The position numbers were made by a program, and so were the translations under genes. Source: Planctomycetia bacterium (GTDB lineage: Bacteria; Planctomycetota; Planctomycetia; Pirellulales; UBA1268). From it: a stretch of 64,000 bases of DNA. Location: contig BJHK01000014.1 of NCBI GenBank assembly GCA_014192425.1, positions 34,906 to 98,905 on the forward strand, in the 5' to 3' direction. The first letter of the stretch is position 1; each line of letters starts with the position of its first letter. Below the pieces are notes generated by a model that saw only the letters and a program-made list of their open reading frames with translations, was not told the origin of the DNA and ran no database searches. Below are positions 44,887 to 52,301 of this stretch, one piece after another.

Positions 44887-45915
44887 GTGGACGTGAAACC
44901 GCGGCAGGGAATCGTCGAGGTCGAGGTCACGCGCGGGGGCCGGTGGGAGAGCGTCCACGCGGTCGCCTGGGCGCTGGCCGCGGCAGACGACCGCCCGGCC
45001 GATGGGACGGTCGCCGCCCTGCCGGACGTGTTTCCCCGCTCGGCCGTGAAGCCGCTCCAGGCGTTGCCGGTCATCGAGACGGGGGCGGCCGACAGGTTTG
45101 GGGTCAGCGCCGCTGAACTGGCCCTCGCGGCGGCCTCGCACTCGGGCGAGCCGGACCACGTCGCGGGCGTGCGCGGGATCCTCGCCAAGGCGGGCTGCAC
45201 GGTGGCCGACCTCGCCTGCGGGACGCACGCCCCGTTCGCGGCGGCCGCGGCCGCGGATCTCGTCCGCCGCGGTCTGGAGCCGTCGGCGATCGAGCACAAC
45301 TGCTCGGGCCAGCATGCGGCGTTTTTGCTCGTCGCCCGCCATCTCGGTGCCGCTCCCGGTGGCTACACAGCGGCCGACCATCCCGTGCAGCGGCTCGTGA
45401 CAGAGGTTCTCGCCGACCTCGCCGGCCTGCCGCTCGGCACCGACCGGTTCGGCATCGACGGCTGCGGGATCCCCACGTTCGCGATCCCGCTCGATCGGCT
45501 GGCGGTCGCCTGGGCACGGTTCGCGGCGCCGGACTCGGTCGCGGTGGTGCGCCGTGAGGCGGCCCGCCGTGTGCTTGCCGCCATGGTTGCCCATCCCCGG
45601 CTCGTCGCCGGCAGCGACCGGTTCGACACGCTCGTCATGGAGTCGATCGGGCCACGGGCCGTCGTCAAGGCCGGGGCGGAAGGGGTGTCATGCGCGGCCG
45701 TGCCCGGCGCAGGTCTCGGGATCGCGGTCAAGGCCCTCGACGGCGCGGGCCGAGCCGCCGAGATCGTCATGGCGGCGCTGCTCGGCCGGCACGTGCCAGA
45801 GTTACCTGCCGCCGCCGCCGCGCGGCTCTCCGAGCGGGCCGCACCGGTCATCCGCCGCGGCGACGGCACGCCGGTCGGCGGCCTACGGCTCGTGGCCGGC
45901 AGCCGGCTGGACTGA
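44887..45915 (+). CDS. Asparaginase II-family (PF06089-type) protein
   Basis: 342 residues. Family blocks are clear: ESVHAVAWALAA, FPRSAVKPLQALPVIETGAA, AAASHSGEPDHV, HNCSGQHAAFLLVARHLG, DRFGIDGCGIPTFAIPL and SIGPRAVVKAGAEGVSCAAV. Members are thought to hydrolyse L-asparagine to aspartate and ammonia, though activity has been shown for few. No signal peptide, so cytoplasmic. GTG is used as start; a second GTG 6 bases later is equally possible. It lies 33 bases after ppdK, followed closely by an anion transporter; together they could serve C4-dicarboxylate or amino-acid carbon use, but that is inference. Confidence 0.85.
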   Translation: MDVKPRQGIVEVEVTRGGRWESVHAVAWALAAADDRPADGTVAALPDVFPRSAVKPLQALPVIETGAADRFGVSAAELALAAASHSGEPDHVAGVRGILAKAGCTVADLACGTHAPFAAAAAADLVRRGLEPSAIEHNCSGQHAAFLLVARHLGAAPGGYTAADHPVQRLVTEVLADLAGLPLGTDRFGIDGCGIPTFAIPLDRLAVAWARFAAPDSVAVVRREAARRVLAAMVAHPRLVAGSDRFDTLVMESIGPRAVVKAGAEGVSCAAVPGAGLGIAVKALDGAGRAAEIVMAALLGRHVPELPAAAAARLSERAAPVIRRGDGTPVGGLRLVAGSRLD

Positions 45916-45933
45916 TCGAAAGGGAGTTGCGGC

Positions 45934-47337
45934 ATGGAGCTCACCCCCGAAGCCCGGACGCTCGCCGGGGTCGTCGCGGTCGTGGTCGTGCTCTGGTTCA
46001 CCGAGGCGTTGCCGCTGGCCGTGACGGCGCTCGTCGGGGCCGCTGCCTGCGTGCTCCTCGGGGTGGCGCCCGCCAAGCAGGTGTTTCGGCCGTTCGCCGA
46101 TCCGCTCATCTTCCTGTTCATCGGCTCGTTTTTGCTCGCCGAGGCGTTCCGCATCCAGCGGCTCGACCGCCGGCTGGCCTACGCCGTGCTCGCCGTGCCC
46201 TGGGTCGGAGAGCGGCCGCGCCGGCTGCTCGCCGCCGTGGCGGTCGTGTCGGTGCTGACGAGCGCCTTCATCTCCAACACCGTGACGGCGGCGCTGATGA
46301 TGGCGATCGTCGCCGGCCTCGTGGCAGCGATCGAGGAGGCGGCCGATGCGGCGGCGCGGCCGGCGCCGACGTTCGCCACCAGCCTCTACCTGTGCATCGC
46401 CTTCGCCGCCTCGATCGGCGGACTGGCGACACCGATCGGCACGCCGACGAACCTCATCGGCCTGGGCTTCATCCGCAGTGAGCTGGGTGTGGCGATCTCG
46501 TTTCCCGGCTGGTGCGCCCTGAGCCTGCCCGTGGTCGGCGTACTCGGCACGTTCGCCGTGCTGCTGCTCGGCCGGTTGTTTCCCGCCGGTGTGGACCGGC
46601 TCGCCGGCGTCTCCCGGCACGTCGCGGCCGAGCGGGCCCGGCTCGGGGCCTGGACGGTCGCGCAGTGGTCGACCGTGGCCGCGTTCACCGTCACGGTCGG
46701 GCTCTGGGTGGTGCCCGGCGTCCTCCTCGGCCTGCTCGGGCAGAAACACCCGCTCGTCGCCTGGCTGCAGGCCCGCCTCCCCGAGGGCGTGGCGGCGATC
46801 GTGGGGGCGACGCTGCTGTTCGTCCTGCCCGGCGGGCGGAGCGAATCCGGCCGGTGTCGGCCGGTGCTGCGCTGGAAGGAGGCGCGGATCGACTGGGACA
46901 TCGTCCTCCTCTACGGCGGCGGCCTGGCGCTCGGCGAACTCTGCTTCTCGACCGGGCTCGCCGCCGCCGTCGGTGCCGGGATCGAGCACTGGATTCCGGC
47001 GGGTCCGTGGGCCGGCGTGGCGCTGGTGCTGGCCGCGGCCGGCGTGGCGGCGCTGACCAGCGAGTTCACGAGCAACGTCGCCAGCGCCACGATGGTCGTG
47101 CCGGTGGTGATCGCCGTGGCGCGGGCCGCCGGGGGGGACGCCGTGCTGGCGGCGCTGGCGGCGACGCTCGCCGCCAGTCTCGGCTTCATGATGCCGGTGA
47201 GCAGTCCGTGCAACGCGATCGTGTACGGATCGGGGCGGATCCCGCTCCGGGCGATGATGGCCTCCGGCGCGATCCTCGACGTCGTCGGCGTCGCCCTGAT
47301 CACGGCCGTGCTGCTGGTGGCGAGATGGGTGGGGTGA
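45934..47337 (+). CDS. DASS/SLC13-family (CitT-like) anion transporter
   Basis: 467 residues with 11-12 hydrophobic helices. The two sodium/substrate signature loops are SAFISNTVTAALMM (SNT, near residue 110) and SEFTSNVASATMVVPVV (near residue 375), and the ending MMPVSSPCNAIVYGSG is typical of the family. Such carriers take up dicarboxylates, citrate, phosphate or sulfate with sodium. GGGAG precedes the ATG. Next to the asparaginase II-family gene it may move dicarboxylates, though sulfate is equally possible from sequence alone. Confidence 0.88.
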   Translation: MELTPEARTLAGVVAVVVVLWFTEALPLAVTALVGAAACVLLGVAPAKQVFRPFADPLIFLFIGSFLLAEAFRIQRLDRRLAYAVLAVPWVGERPRRLLAAVAVVSVLTSAFISNTVTAALMMAIVAGLVAAIEEAADAAARPAPTFATSLYLCIAFAASIGGLATPIGTPTNLIGLGFIRSELGVAISFPGWCALSLPVVGVLGTFAVLLLGRLFPAGVDRLAGVSRHVAAERARLGAWTVAQWSTVAAFTVTVGLWVVPGVLLGLLGQKHPLVAWLQARLPEGVAAIVGATLLFVLPGGRSESGRCRPVLRWKEARIDWDIVLLYGGGLALGELCFSTGLAAAVGAGIEHWIPAGPWAGVALVLAAAGVAALTSEFTSNVASATMVVPVVIAVARAAGGDAVLAALAATLAASLGFMMPVSSPCNAIVYGSGRIPLRAMMASGAILDVVGVALITAVLLVARWVG

Positions 47338-47460
47338 GCCGCGCGCGGCTGCGACGGCGCGACATTGAGCCAGTCAGCCAGCCCAAGCCGCCGGCGGCCG
47401 GCAGAAGTATCGTCGCTGCGCCGGCTCCGTAGAACCTGCAACGGTGCAAGCACCGCTTGC

Positions 47461-47979
47461 GTGGAGCCGGGCTGTGCCCGGCGACGACAAGCCGGAGCAG
47501 CCGCTTTGTCGGCTGCGACGGCGCGACAGGCCGGCGCGATCATCGCTTGCGTGGAGCCGGGCTGTGCCCGGCGACGACAAGCCGGAGCAGCCGCTTTGTC
47601 GGCTGCGACGGCGCGACAGGCCGGCGCGATCATCGCTTGCGTGGAGCCGGGCTGTGCCCGGCGACGACAAGCCGGAGCAGCCGCTTTGTCGGCTGCGACG
47701 GCGCGACAGGCCGGCGCGATCATCGCTTGCGTGGAGCCGGGCTGTGCCCGGCGACGACAAGCCGGAGCAGCCGCTTTGTCGGCTGCGACGGCGCGACAGG
47801 CCGGCGCGATCATCGCTTGCGTGGAGCCGGGCTGTGCCCGGCGACGACAAGCCGGAGCAGCCGCTTTGTCGGCTGCGCCGGCGCGACAGGCCGGCGCGAT
47901 CATCGCTTGCGTGGAGCCGGGCTGTGCCCGGCGACGACAAGCCGGAGCAGCCGCTTTGTCGGCTGCGACGGCGCGACAG
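47461..47979. repeat. Tandem array of a 90-bp hairpin unit (five full, one partial)
   Basis: Units start at 47461, 47551, 47641, 47731, 47821 and 47911 (the last has 69 bases). They are identical except one base in unit 5 (C for A at 47878). Each unit holds hairpin A, GCCGGGC-TGT-GCCCGGC (7-bp stem), and hairpin B, GCAGCCG-CTTTGT-CGGCTGC (7-bp stem). A remnant CGGCTGCGACGGCGCGACA lies at 47346-47364, and a GCAAGC-ACC-GCTTGC dyad (47446-47460) marks the left edge. Because 90 is a multiple of 3, open frames run through the array on both strands; these are not genes. The rest of 47338-47460 holds nothing else that I can see. The array abuts the stop of the next gene. Confidence 0.9.
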
Positions 47980-48390
47980 TCAGAACCCCGGCTCGATCGG
48001 CGCCCCGCAGTTGTGGCAGCGCGGCAGCATTGGCGGCCGCGGCGTGGGCATGTAACCCTCGGCGCACAGCGTGTGGAGCCGGGGAAACAGCGACGGCATC
48101 GTGGCATTGGCCTCGCGGAGCTGGCGGTGGACGCAGAGCTGCCCGCGTGGGTCGGCGTGGAACATCGTGCCATGCCGATGGCAGGCCGGGCCGCAGCCCG
48201 GCGCCGACACGCTGGCATGCCACGGTGGCCGCTGCCCGTTCCGACAGCCGCAGGCCTCCGATCCGGGACCGACCTGGACGCCCTCCGACACGATCACCGG
48301 TGACCGCGCCGCCGCGTCCCGGATCGAGAGGATCGACGGGATGATGGCGACGATCAAGGCGGCGATCACGCCGCGGCGGCTGGCTGGCAC
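47980..48390 (-). CDS. Small secreted or membrane-anchored zinc-ribbon-like protein
   Basis: 136 residues from a GTG preceded by a perfect AAGGAG at 7 bases. That decided the start over a farther upstream GTG with poor spacing. Residues ~6-24 (GVIAALIVAIIPSILSI) are a signal or anchor helix. The rest has two Cys-rich zones: EACGCRNGQRP with later CGPACHRHG, and a C-terminal PRCHNCGAPIEPGF that looks like half a zinc ribbon. Family unknown. The hairpin array begins immediately after its stop codon, so the array would be in its 3' untranslated region. A REP-like hairpin (48185-48202) lies inside the coding part. Confidence 0.6.
   Translation of the reverse strand: MPASRRGVIAALIVAIIPSILSIRDAAARSPVIVSEGVQVGPGSEACGCRNGQRPPWHASVSAPGCGPACHRHGTMFHADPRGQLCVHRQLREANATMPSLFPRLHTLCAEGYMPTPRPPMLPRCHNCGAPIEPGF
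48185..48202. repeat. REP-like hairpin inside a coding region
   Basis: GCCGGGC and GCCCGGC arms with loop CGCA, the same arms as in the 90-bp array and at 41666. In GC-rich coding DNA this could be chance, but three sites with identical 7-base arms is notable. Confidence 0.45.
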
Positions 48391-48480
48391 CGGTGAGCTC
48401 CTTGGCCTGAAGGGAAGCGGATTCCATTCCACGTCCCTGGCAGGTGCATCGACCCCCGTCCCCCGCCCCGTTGAGCGGTC

Positions 48481-48552
48481 GTGACGCCGGGTGGGGTCGT
48501 GACGGTAGGGGGGGCGGTGACGCCGGGGTGGCGATGACGGAGGGGTTGGAGC
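48481..48552. repeat. G-rich 18-bp imperfect tandem repeat
   Basis: Units begin GTGACG at 48481, 48499 and 48517, with a degenerate fourth (ATGACG at 48534). Each has runs of three to seven G, so the plus strand could form G-quadruplexes. It lies just after the stop of the minus-strand lipoprotein gene and upstream of the zinc-ribbon-like gene. Confidence 0.6.
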
Positions 48553-48555
48553 CGG

Positions 48556-50943
48556 TCAGTCGAGGGCCACGTCGTCCACGAGAAATGACTCGAGAGCGGT
48601 CCGCGTCGCGAGCACGATGTATCCACGGTCGCCATGCCGATAGCCGCCGATGCCGACCAGGGCCGCTCCGTGCTGGTAGCGGTCGACCACGCCACCGTCG
48701 GCCCAGGCGACGGTCACCGAGCCGTCGGGGCCGGCGATGAGCCACTGACGCCGGGCGCTGCCGAGCAGGTCGGCCCAGGCGAGGGGTTCGATCGGCCCGT
48801 CACGGTGCATGCCGGCCGGAAGGGAAATGTCCCAGAGCGGCTCGGCACCGGGGCCGATCCCGATCGCGGCGTTGCCCCCGGCCGCGTCGCGGCCGCAGCC
48901 GATCACCGACCAGGCAGCATCCATGCCGACCGGTCCCGCGGCCAGCGTCCCGAGCCGGAAGCCGGTGATGGGCGTGAGCGCGGCTGGGCCCGCACCGGCC
49001 GGAACCCGCGCCAGCCGTCCGTCGGCCGTCGCGGCCAGCACCGTCGCCGCGCCCGGCTGCCCCGCGGCCACGCCGACCACCGTGCCGGGCGTCCGGTCGC
49101 GCCACTGCCGCTCTCCGGAAAGGCTGCAGCAGTGGACGCCGATCGTTCCCAGGTAGCCGATCACGATCTCCGGTGTGCCGTCGCCGTCGGCGTCGGTGAA
49201 GTCGGCCGCCGTGATGCCGGCGTGCGGGCCGCCGCCAGCCTCGGGATAGGAGGCGTGGAGTTTCCAGGCGTCGTCGAAGACGAACACCTGCTGACCGCCG
49301 CGGGCCGCACCGAGCCACCAGCGGCGCCCGGCCGCGTCGCGGGCCGTTCGCAGGAAGCCGACGGCGGCATCGGGGGGCAGCGGCAGTTCGTGGCGGGCCA
49401 GTTCCCGCCCCTGGGCGTCGAGCGCCACGACCGTCCGCCAGCCGTCGAGGGCGAGGACCCGCGGCCCGTCCGGCCCCGCCTCGGGCTCGTCGAGGCAGAG
49501 GAGGTTTCCGGGCAGCGCGACGGCGTCGGCCTGCCACTGCCTCACGAGCTTGAACCGCAGCGGCTGGCGCCGGGGCGCGATCGACTGCTCGGGCAGCCTT
49601 TCGACCGGTCCGCCGAGCCGGGCCCCGACCCGTCGCAGCTCGTCACGATAGGCCTGCAGCGCAGCGGCCCGCCGGTCGCGCACCAGGGGGAGCGTGTCCT
49701 TGCCGGCGGCGAGGGCCTCGAGCGTCGCCCCGACGTCGGTGCCGATCCGATTCCCCTCGCCGGCCTGCACGTCGGCGATCGTGCCGTCGGCCGCGATGAT
49801 CACCAGCGTCGGAAACTCCTCGACCCCCAGGCTGGCAGCGGCCCCGCCGCGCTCGTCGCGCACGAGCGTCCCCACGCCGCCGTATTCCGCCAGGCGTTTG
49901 CCGAGCGCCGCGCTGCCGACGTCCGCTTCGTCGACGCTCACGGCGAGGTGTCGGACGCGGACGGGGGGCGTGGCGGAGGCATGTGCCGTGGTGAACCCGT
50001 TCACGGCCGCGCCCACCTGCGGCATGGTGCGCGTGCAGGGTTCGCAGCCGTCGAAGAAAAACTCGAGCACGGCGATCGTGCCGGTGAGCGCCTCGCGCGT
50101 CAGCGACTCGCCATCCGCGCTGGCGACTGAGAACACGGGGGCGGGACGGCCCACGAGCGGGCTGACGGGCCGTGGCGGCCGCGGCGGCTCGAGGCGGGCG
50201 ACCTCGATCGCGCCGGGGGGCGGCTGGAGGGAGAATGCCGTCGCCGCGGGCGCCGTGAAGGCCGCGGCGGTGAACTCGACGACGATCTTCAGGCCGGTTG
50301 CGCCCTCCGATCGGTCGCCTCCGGGCGGGACCTCCATCCGGCGCAGGAGACGCGCGCGGCGGTCGATCCAGAGCACCAGTTCGCCGTCGGGCCGGGGGAT
50401 CACGATGCGGTCGCAGGCATGCCCATCGACCGGCTCGCTGCGGGTGATCCGCGCCGGCCCGGTGGCGTCGGCGAGGACGAGGTCGAGGGTGTCGTCGGCG
50501 AGGAGCAAAGGCAGCTGCGTGGGGCAGCCCGCCTCCCCTTCCGTGACGGCGGCGGTGAGATCCCGGTCGGCGAAGATCCGCTCCAGTGTCAGCGGGGACG
50601 CGACGTGCGACACGAGCACCTGCCCCGGCGCGGCGCCGATCGCGGCCCGCAGCGTGCCGGCGGCGACGGCGAGATGCGCGTCGTAGGCATCGACCCGGAG
50701 CCGGTCGGGACGGACGAACGCCGCCCGGAAGGGGAGCGTTCGTTCGGTCAGCGTGCCGTCCTGCATCTGCTCGATCCGCACACGCGCGTCGTCCGCATAC
50801 GCGCCGGCCTCGCGGTAGGCGCGGGCCATCGCCCGAAGAACGTCGCCGGCATCCTCGCGTCGGCCGCAGCCGGCGGCGACCGTGACGACGACGCAGGCGC
50901 CGATGCCGAACAGGACGTGGCACGGGACGGGGTGGTGCATCAT
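48556..50943 (-). CDS. Lipoprotein fusing a LolA-like region, a thioredoxin domain and a beta-propeller
   Basis: 795 residues. Lipobox VTVAAGC puts the lipid on C26. Residues ~30-235 resemble a LolA/DUF2092-type half-barrel (RMVRIEQMQ-like start, LVLWIDRRARLLRRME). Residues ~265-410 form a TlpA/redoxin domain: LVGRPAPVFSVASADGESLT, then the active-site CEPC in FFFDGCEPCTRTMPQV (near residue 302), and VEEFPTLVIIAADG, with its cis-proline. The rest (residues ~450-795) is a propeller with an FG-GAP/VCBS-like site DADGDGTPEIVIG. Both active-site Cys are present, so redox activity at the envelope is likely. Such three-part fusions are known from planctomycete surveys as redoxin-propeller proteins, substrate unknown. 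Confidence 0.85.
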   Translation of the reverse strand: MMHHPVPCHVLFGIGACVVVTVAAGCGRREDAGDVLRAMARAYREAGAYADDARVRIEQMQDGTLTERTLPFRAAFVRPDRLRVDAYDAHLAVAAGTLRAAIGAAPGQVLVSHVASPLTLERIFADRDLTAAVTEGEAGCPTQLPLLLADDTLDLVLADATGPARITRSEPVDGHACDRIVIPRPDGELVLWIDRRARLLRRMEVPPGGDRSEGATGLKIVVEFTAAAFTAPAATAFSLQPPPGAIEVARLEPPRPPRPVSPLVGRPAPVFSVASADGESLTREALTGTIAVLEFFFDGCEPCTRTMPQVGAAVNGFTTAHASATPPVRVRHLAVSVDEADVGSAALGKRLAEYGGVGTLVRDERGGAAASLGVEEFPTLVIIAADGTIADVQAGEGNRIGTDVGATLEALAAGKDTLPLVRDRRAAALQAYRDELRRVGARLGGPVERLPEQSIAPRRQPLRFKLVRQWQADAVALPGNLLCLDEPEAGPDGPRVLALDGWRTVVALDAQGRELARHELPLPPDAAVGFLRTARDAAGRRWWLGAARGGQQVFVFDDAWKLHASYPEAGGGPHAGITAADFTDADGDGTPEIVIGYLGTIGVHCCSLSGERQWRDRTPGTVVGVAAGQPGAATVLAATADGRLARVPAGAGPAALTPITGFRLGTLAAGPVGMDAAWSVIGCGRDAAGGNAAIGIGPGAEPLWDISLPAGMHRDGPIEPLAWADLLGSARRQWLIAGPDGSVTVAWADGGVVDRYQHGAALVGIGGYRHGDRGYIVLATRTALESFLVDDVALD

Positions 50944-51091
50944 GCCGGCATCTTGCCCGAGACACGGCCGTCACGGCCAGAGCGATCTCCGGGCAGGGCG
51001 TTTGCCGGGGGACCGCGCCGATCGGTCGACGTCGCCGTACAATGTTTCCTTCCTCGGTCCATGCCCTCCCCCAGCAGCCTCCGCTTCGCAC

Positions 51092-52288
51092 GTGATCCGA
51101 CTCGACACCGGCAGCGACACCCCCGTGCTCCTCGACGTCGAACCGGGGACGTTCGTGGCGGAGTTTCACGGGCCTGACGGCGTCGCCGGCCCGGCTGCCC
51201 GCGACCTGGTCGGCCAGGCGGTCACCCGCCCCGCGCATGCCCCGCCGCTCCAGGCCCATGTCGTGCCGGGGGACCGGGTCGCCGTCGCCGTCGCCGGCTC
51301 CGTGCCGCAGGACGAGCACGTGCTCGGCGCCATCACCGGCAGCCTGACGGCGGCGGGCATCGCAGCCGACGAGATCACGGTGCTCCACGGACCGGCGCTC
51401 GAGCCCGGCGCCGGCGGCGGATCGGCCGCGTACGGCGGCGACGTCTTCGATCCAGCCATCGAGTCGGCGACTGCCTACCTCGCGGCGGACCAGTCCGCCC
51501 ATCCCCTGCACCTGGCCCGCACGCTCGTCGATGCCGACGTCGTGGTCGCCGTGGGGGCATGGGGCTGGAACGCCGCGCTCGGTGGCCGGTCGCTGGAGGG
51601 GGAGCTGTGGCCGACGTTCGCCCGGCTCGGCTGTCGGCGCGACCTGACCGTCGTGCTGGCCCGGCGCGGCCGGCATGCGCTGGCCGACTGGCGGACGAGC
51701 ATGCAGGAGGCGACCTGGCAGCTCGGCGTCTGCGCCAGCCTGCGCATCGTGCCGGGCCGGGCCGGGACGGTCCATGCGGCCCTGTTCGGCATGCCGGACG
51801 AGGCGTGCCGCGCGGCGCGGACCGCGGCCGGTGGCTGGTGTCCGCGGGTCGACGATCCGGTGGACCTGGCGCTGGTCACGCTCTCGGCGGCACAAGGGGG
51901 CTGGCCGTCGATCACGCGGGCCGTCGCGGCGGCGGCCCGCGTCACGCGGCCTGACGGCACGATCTGCATCGCCTGCCGGGAGGCGGCGGCACCGGGCATC
52001 ATCTTCCTGCGCTGGCGGCAGGGGGCGCCGCTGGAGCGGCTCGTGCACGAGGCGCTGGGCACGGGCGATCCGCTGCTCGTGGCCGACGCCCTGCAGACGC
52101 GGCTCTTCGCCCGCGCCCTCGGCGAGCGGCGGATCGTGCTCCTCTCGGAGTTGGCGGAGGGGGCCGTCGAGGAACTCGAGTTCGGGTTCGCCGCCGGCCT
52201 CGAGGTGCTCGAGCGGCTCGTCGATCGGGCGGAGGCGACCGCCGTGCTCCACGAGGCCGACCTGATGTTTCCGCAGCCGGCCGGCTGA
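51092..52288 (+). CDS. Divergent LarA-like (DUF2088) protein
   Basis: 398 residues. The N-terminal domain resembles nickel-pincer lactate racemase: DRVAVAVAGSVPQDEH followed by VLGAITGSLTAAGIAADEIT matches the strand-helix that carries the nucleotide-like site. However the usual SDxTRP and the HRxxT-type catalytic motif are absent, and the central His residues are not apparent. The C-terminal domain has GQGGWPSITRAVAAAARV-like and MFPQPAG. No signal peptide. The start is GTG; the nearest ATG upstream (51061) is out of frame. Likely binds a related metal cofactor or has lost racemase function. Convergent with the signal peptidase gene by 13 bases. Confidence 0.65.
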   Translation: MIRLDTGSDTPVLLDVEPGTFVAEFHGPDGVAGPAARDLVGQAVTRPAHAPPLQAHVVPGDRVAVAVAGSVPQDEHVLGAITGSLTAAGIAADEITVLHGPALEPGAGGGSAAYGGDVFDPAIESATAYLAADQSAHPLHLARTLVDADVVVAVGAWGWNAALGGRSLEGELWPTFARLGCRRDLTVVLARRGRHALADWRTSMQEATWQLGVCASLRIVPGRAGTVHAALFGMPDEACRAARTAAGGWCPRVDDPVDLALVTLSAAQGGWPSITRAVAAAARVTRPDGTICIACREAAAPGIIFLRWRQGAPLERLVHEALGTGDPLLVADALQTRLFARALGERRIVLLSELAEGAVEELEFGFAAGLEVLERLVDRAEATAVLHEADLMFPQPAG

Positions 52289-52301
52289 CGTCCGGCCACG
52301 C

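Noticed and set aside
44887..47337. Asparagine-uptake operon with the DASS carrier
   Set aside because: DASS carriers move anions such as dicarboxylates or sulfate, not asparagine. Any link would be through aspartate-derived acids and is speculative.
47461..47979. Possible CRISPR array
   Set aside because: The 90-bp units are contiguous with no unique spacers, too long for CRISPR repeats, and no cas genes are in the window.
47365..48344. Repetitive proteins of 200-435 residues encoded in the 90-bp array on both strands
   Set aside because: Unit length is a multiple of 3 and lacks stops in several frames at once, so open frames appear automatically. No start signals or domain support them.
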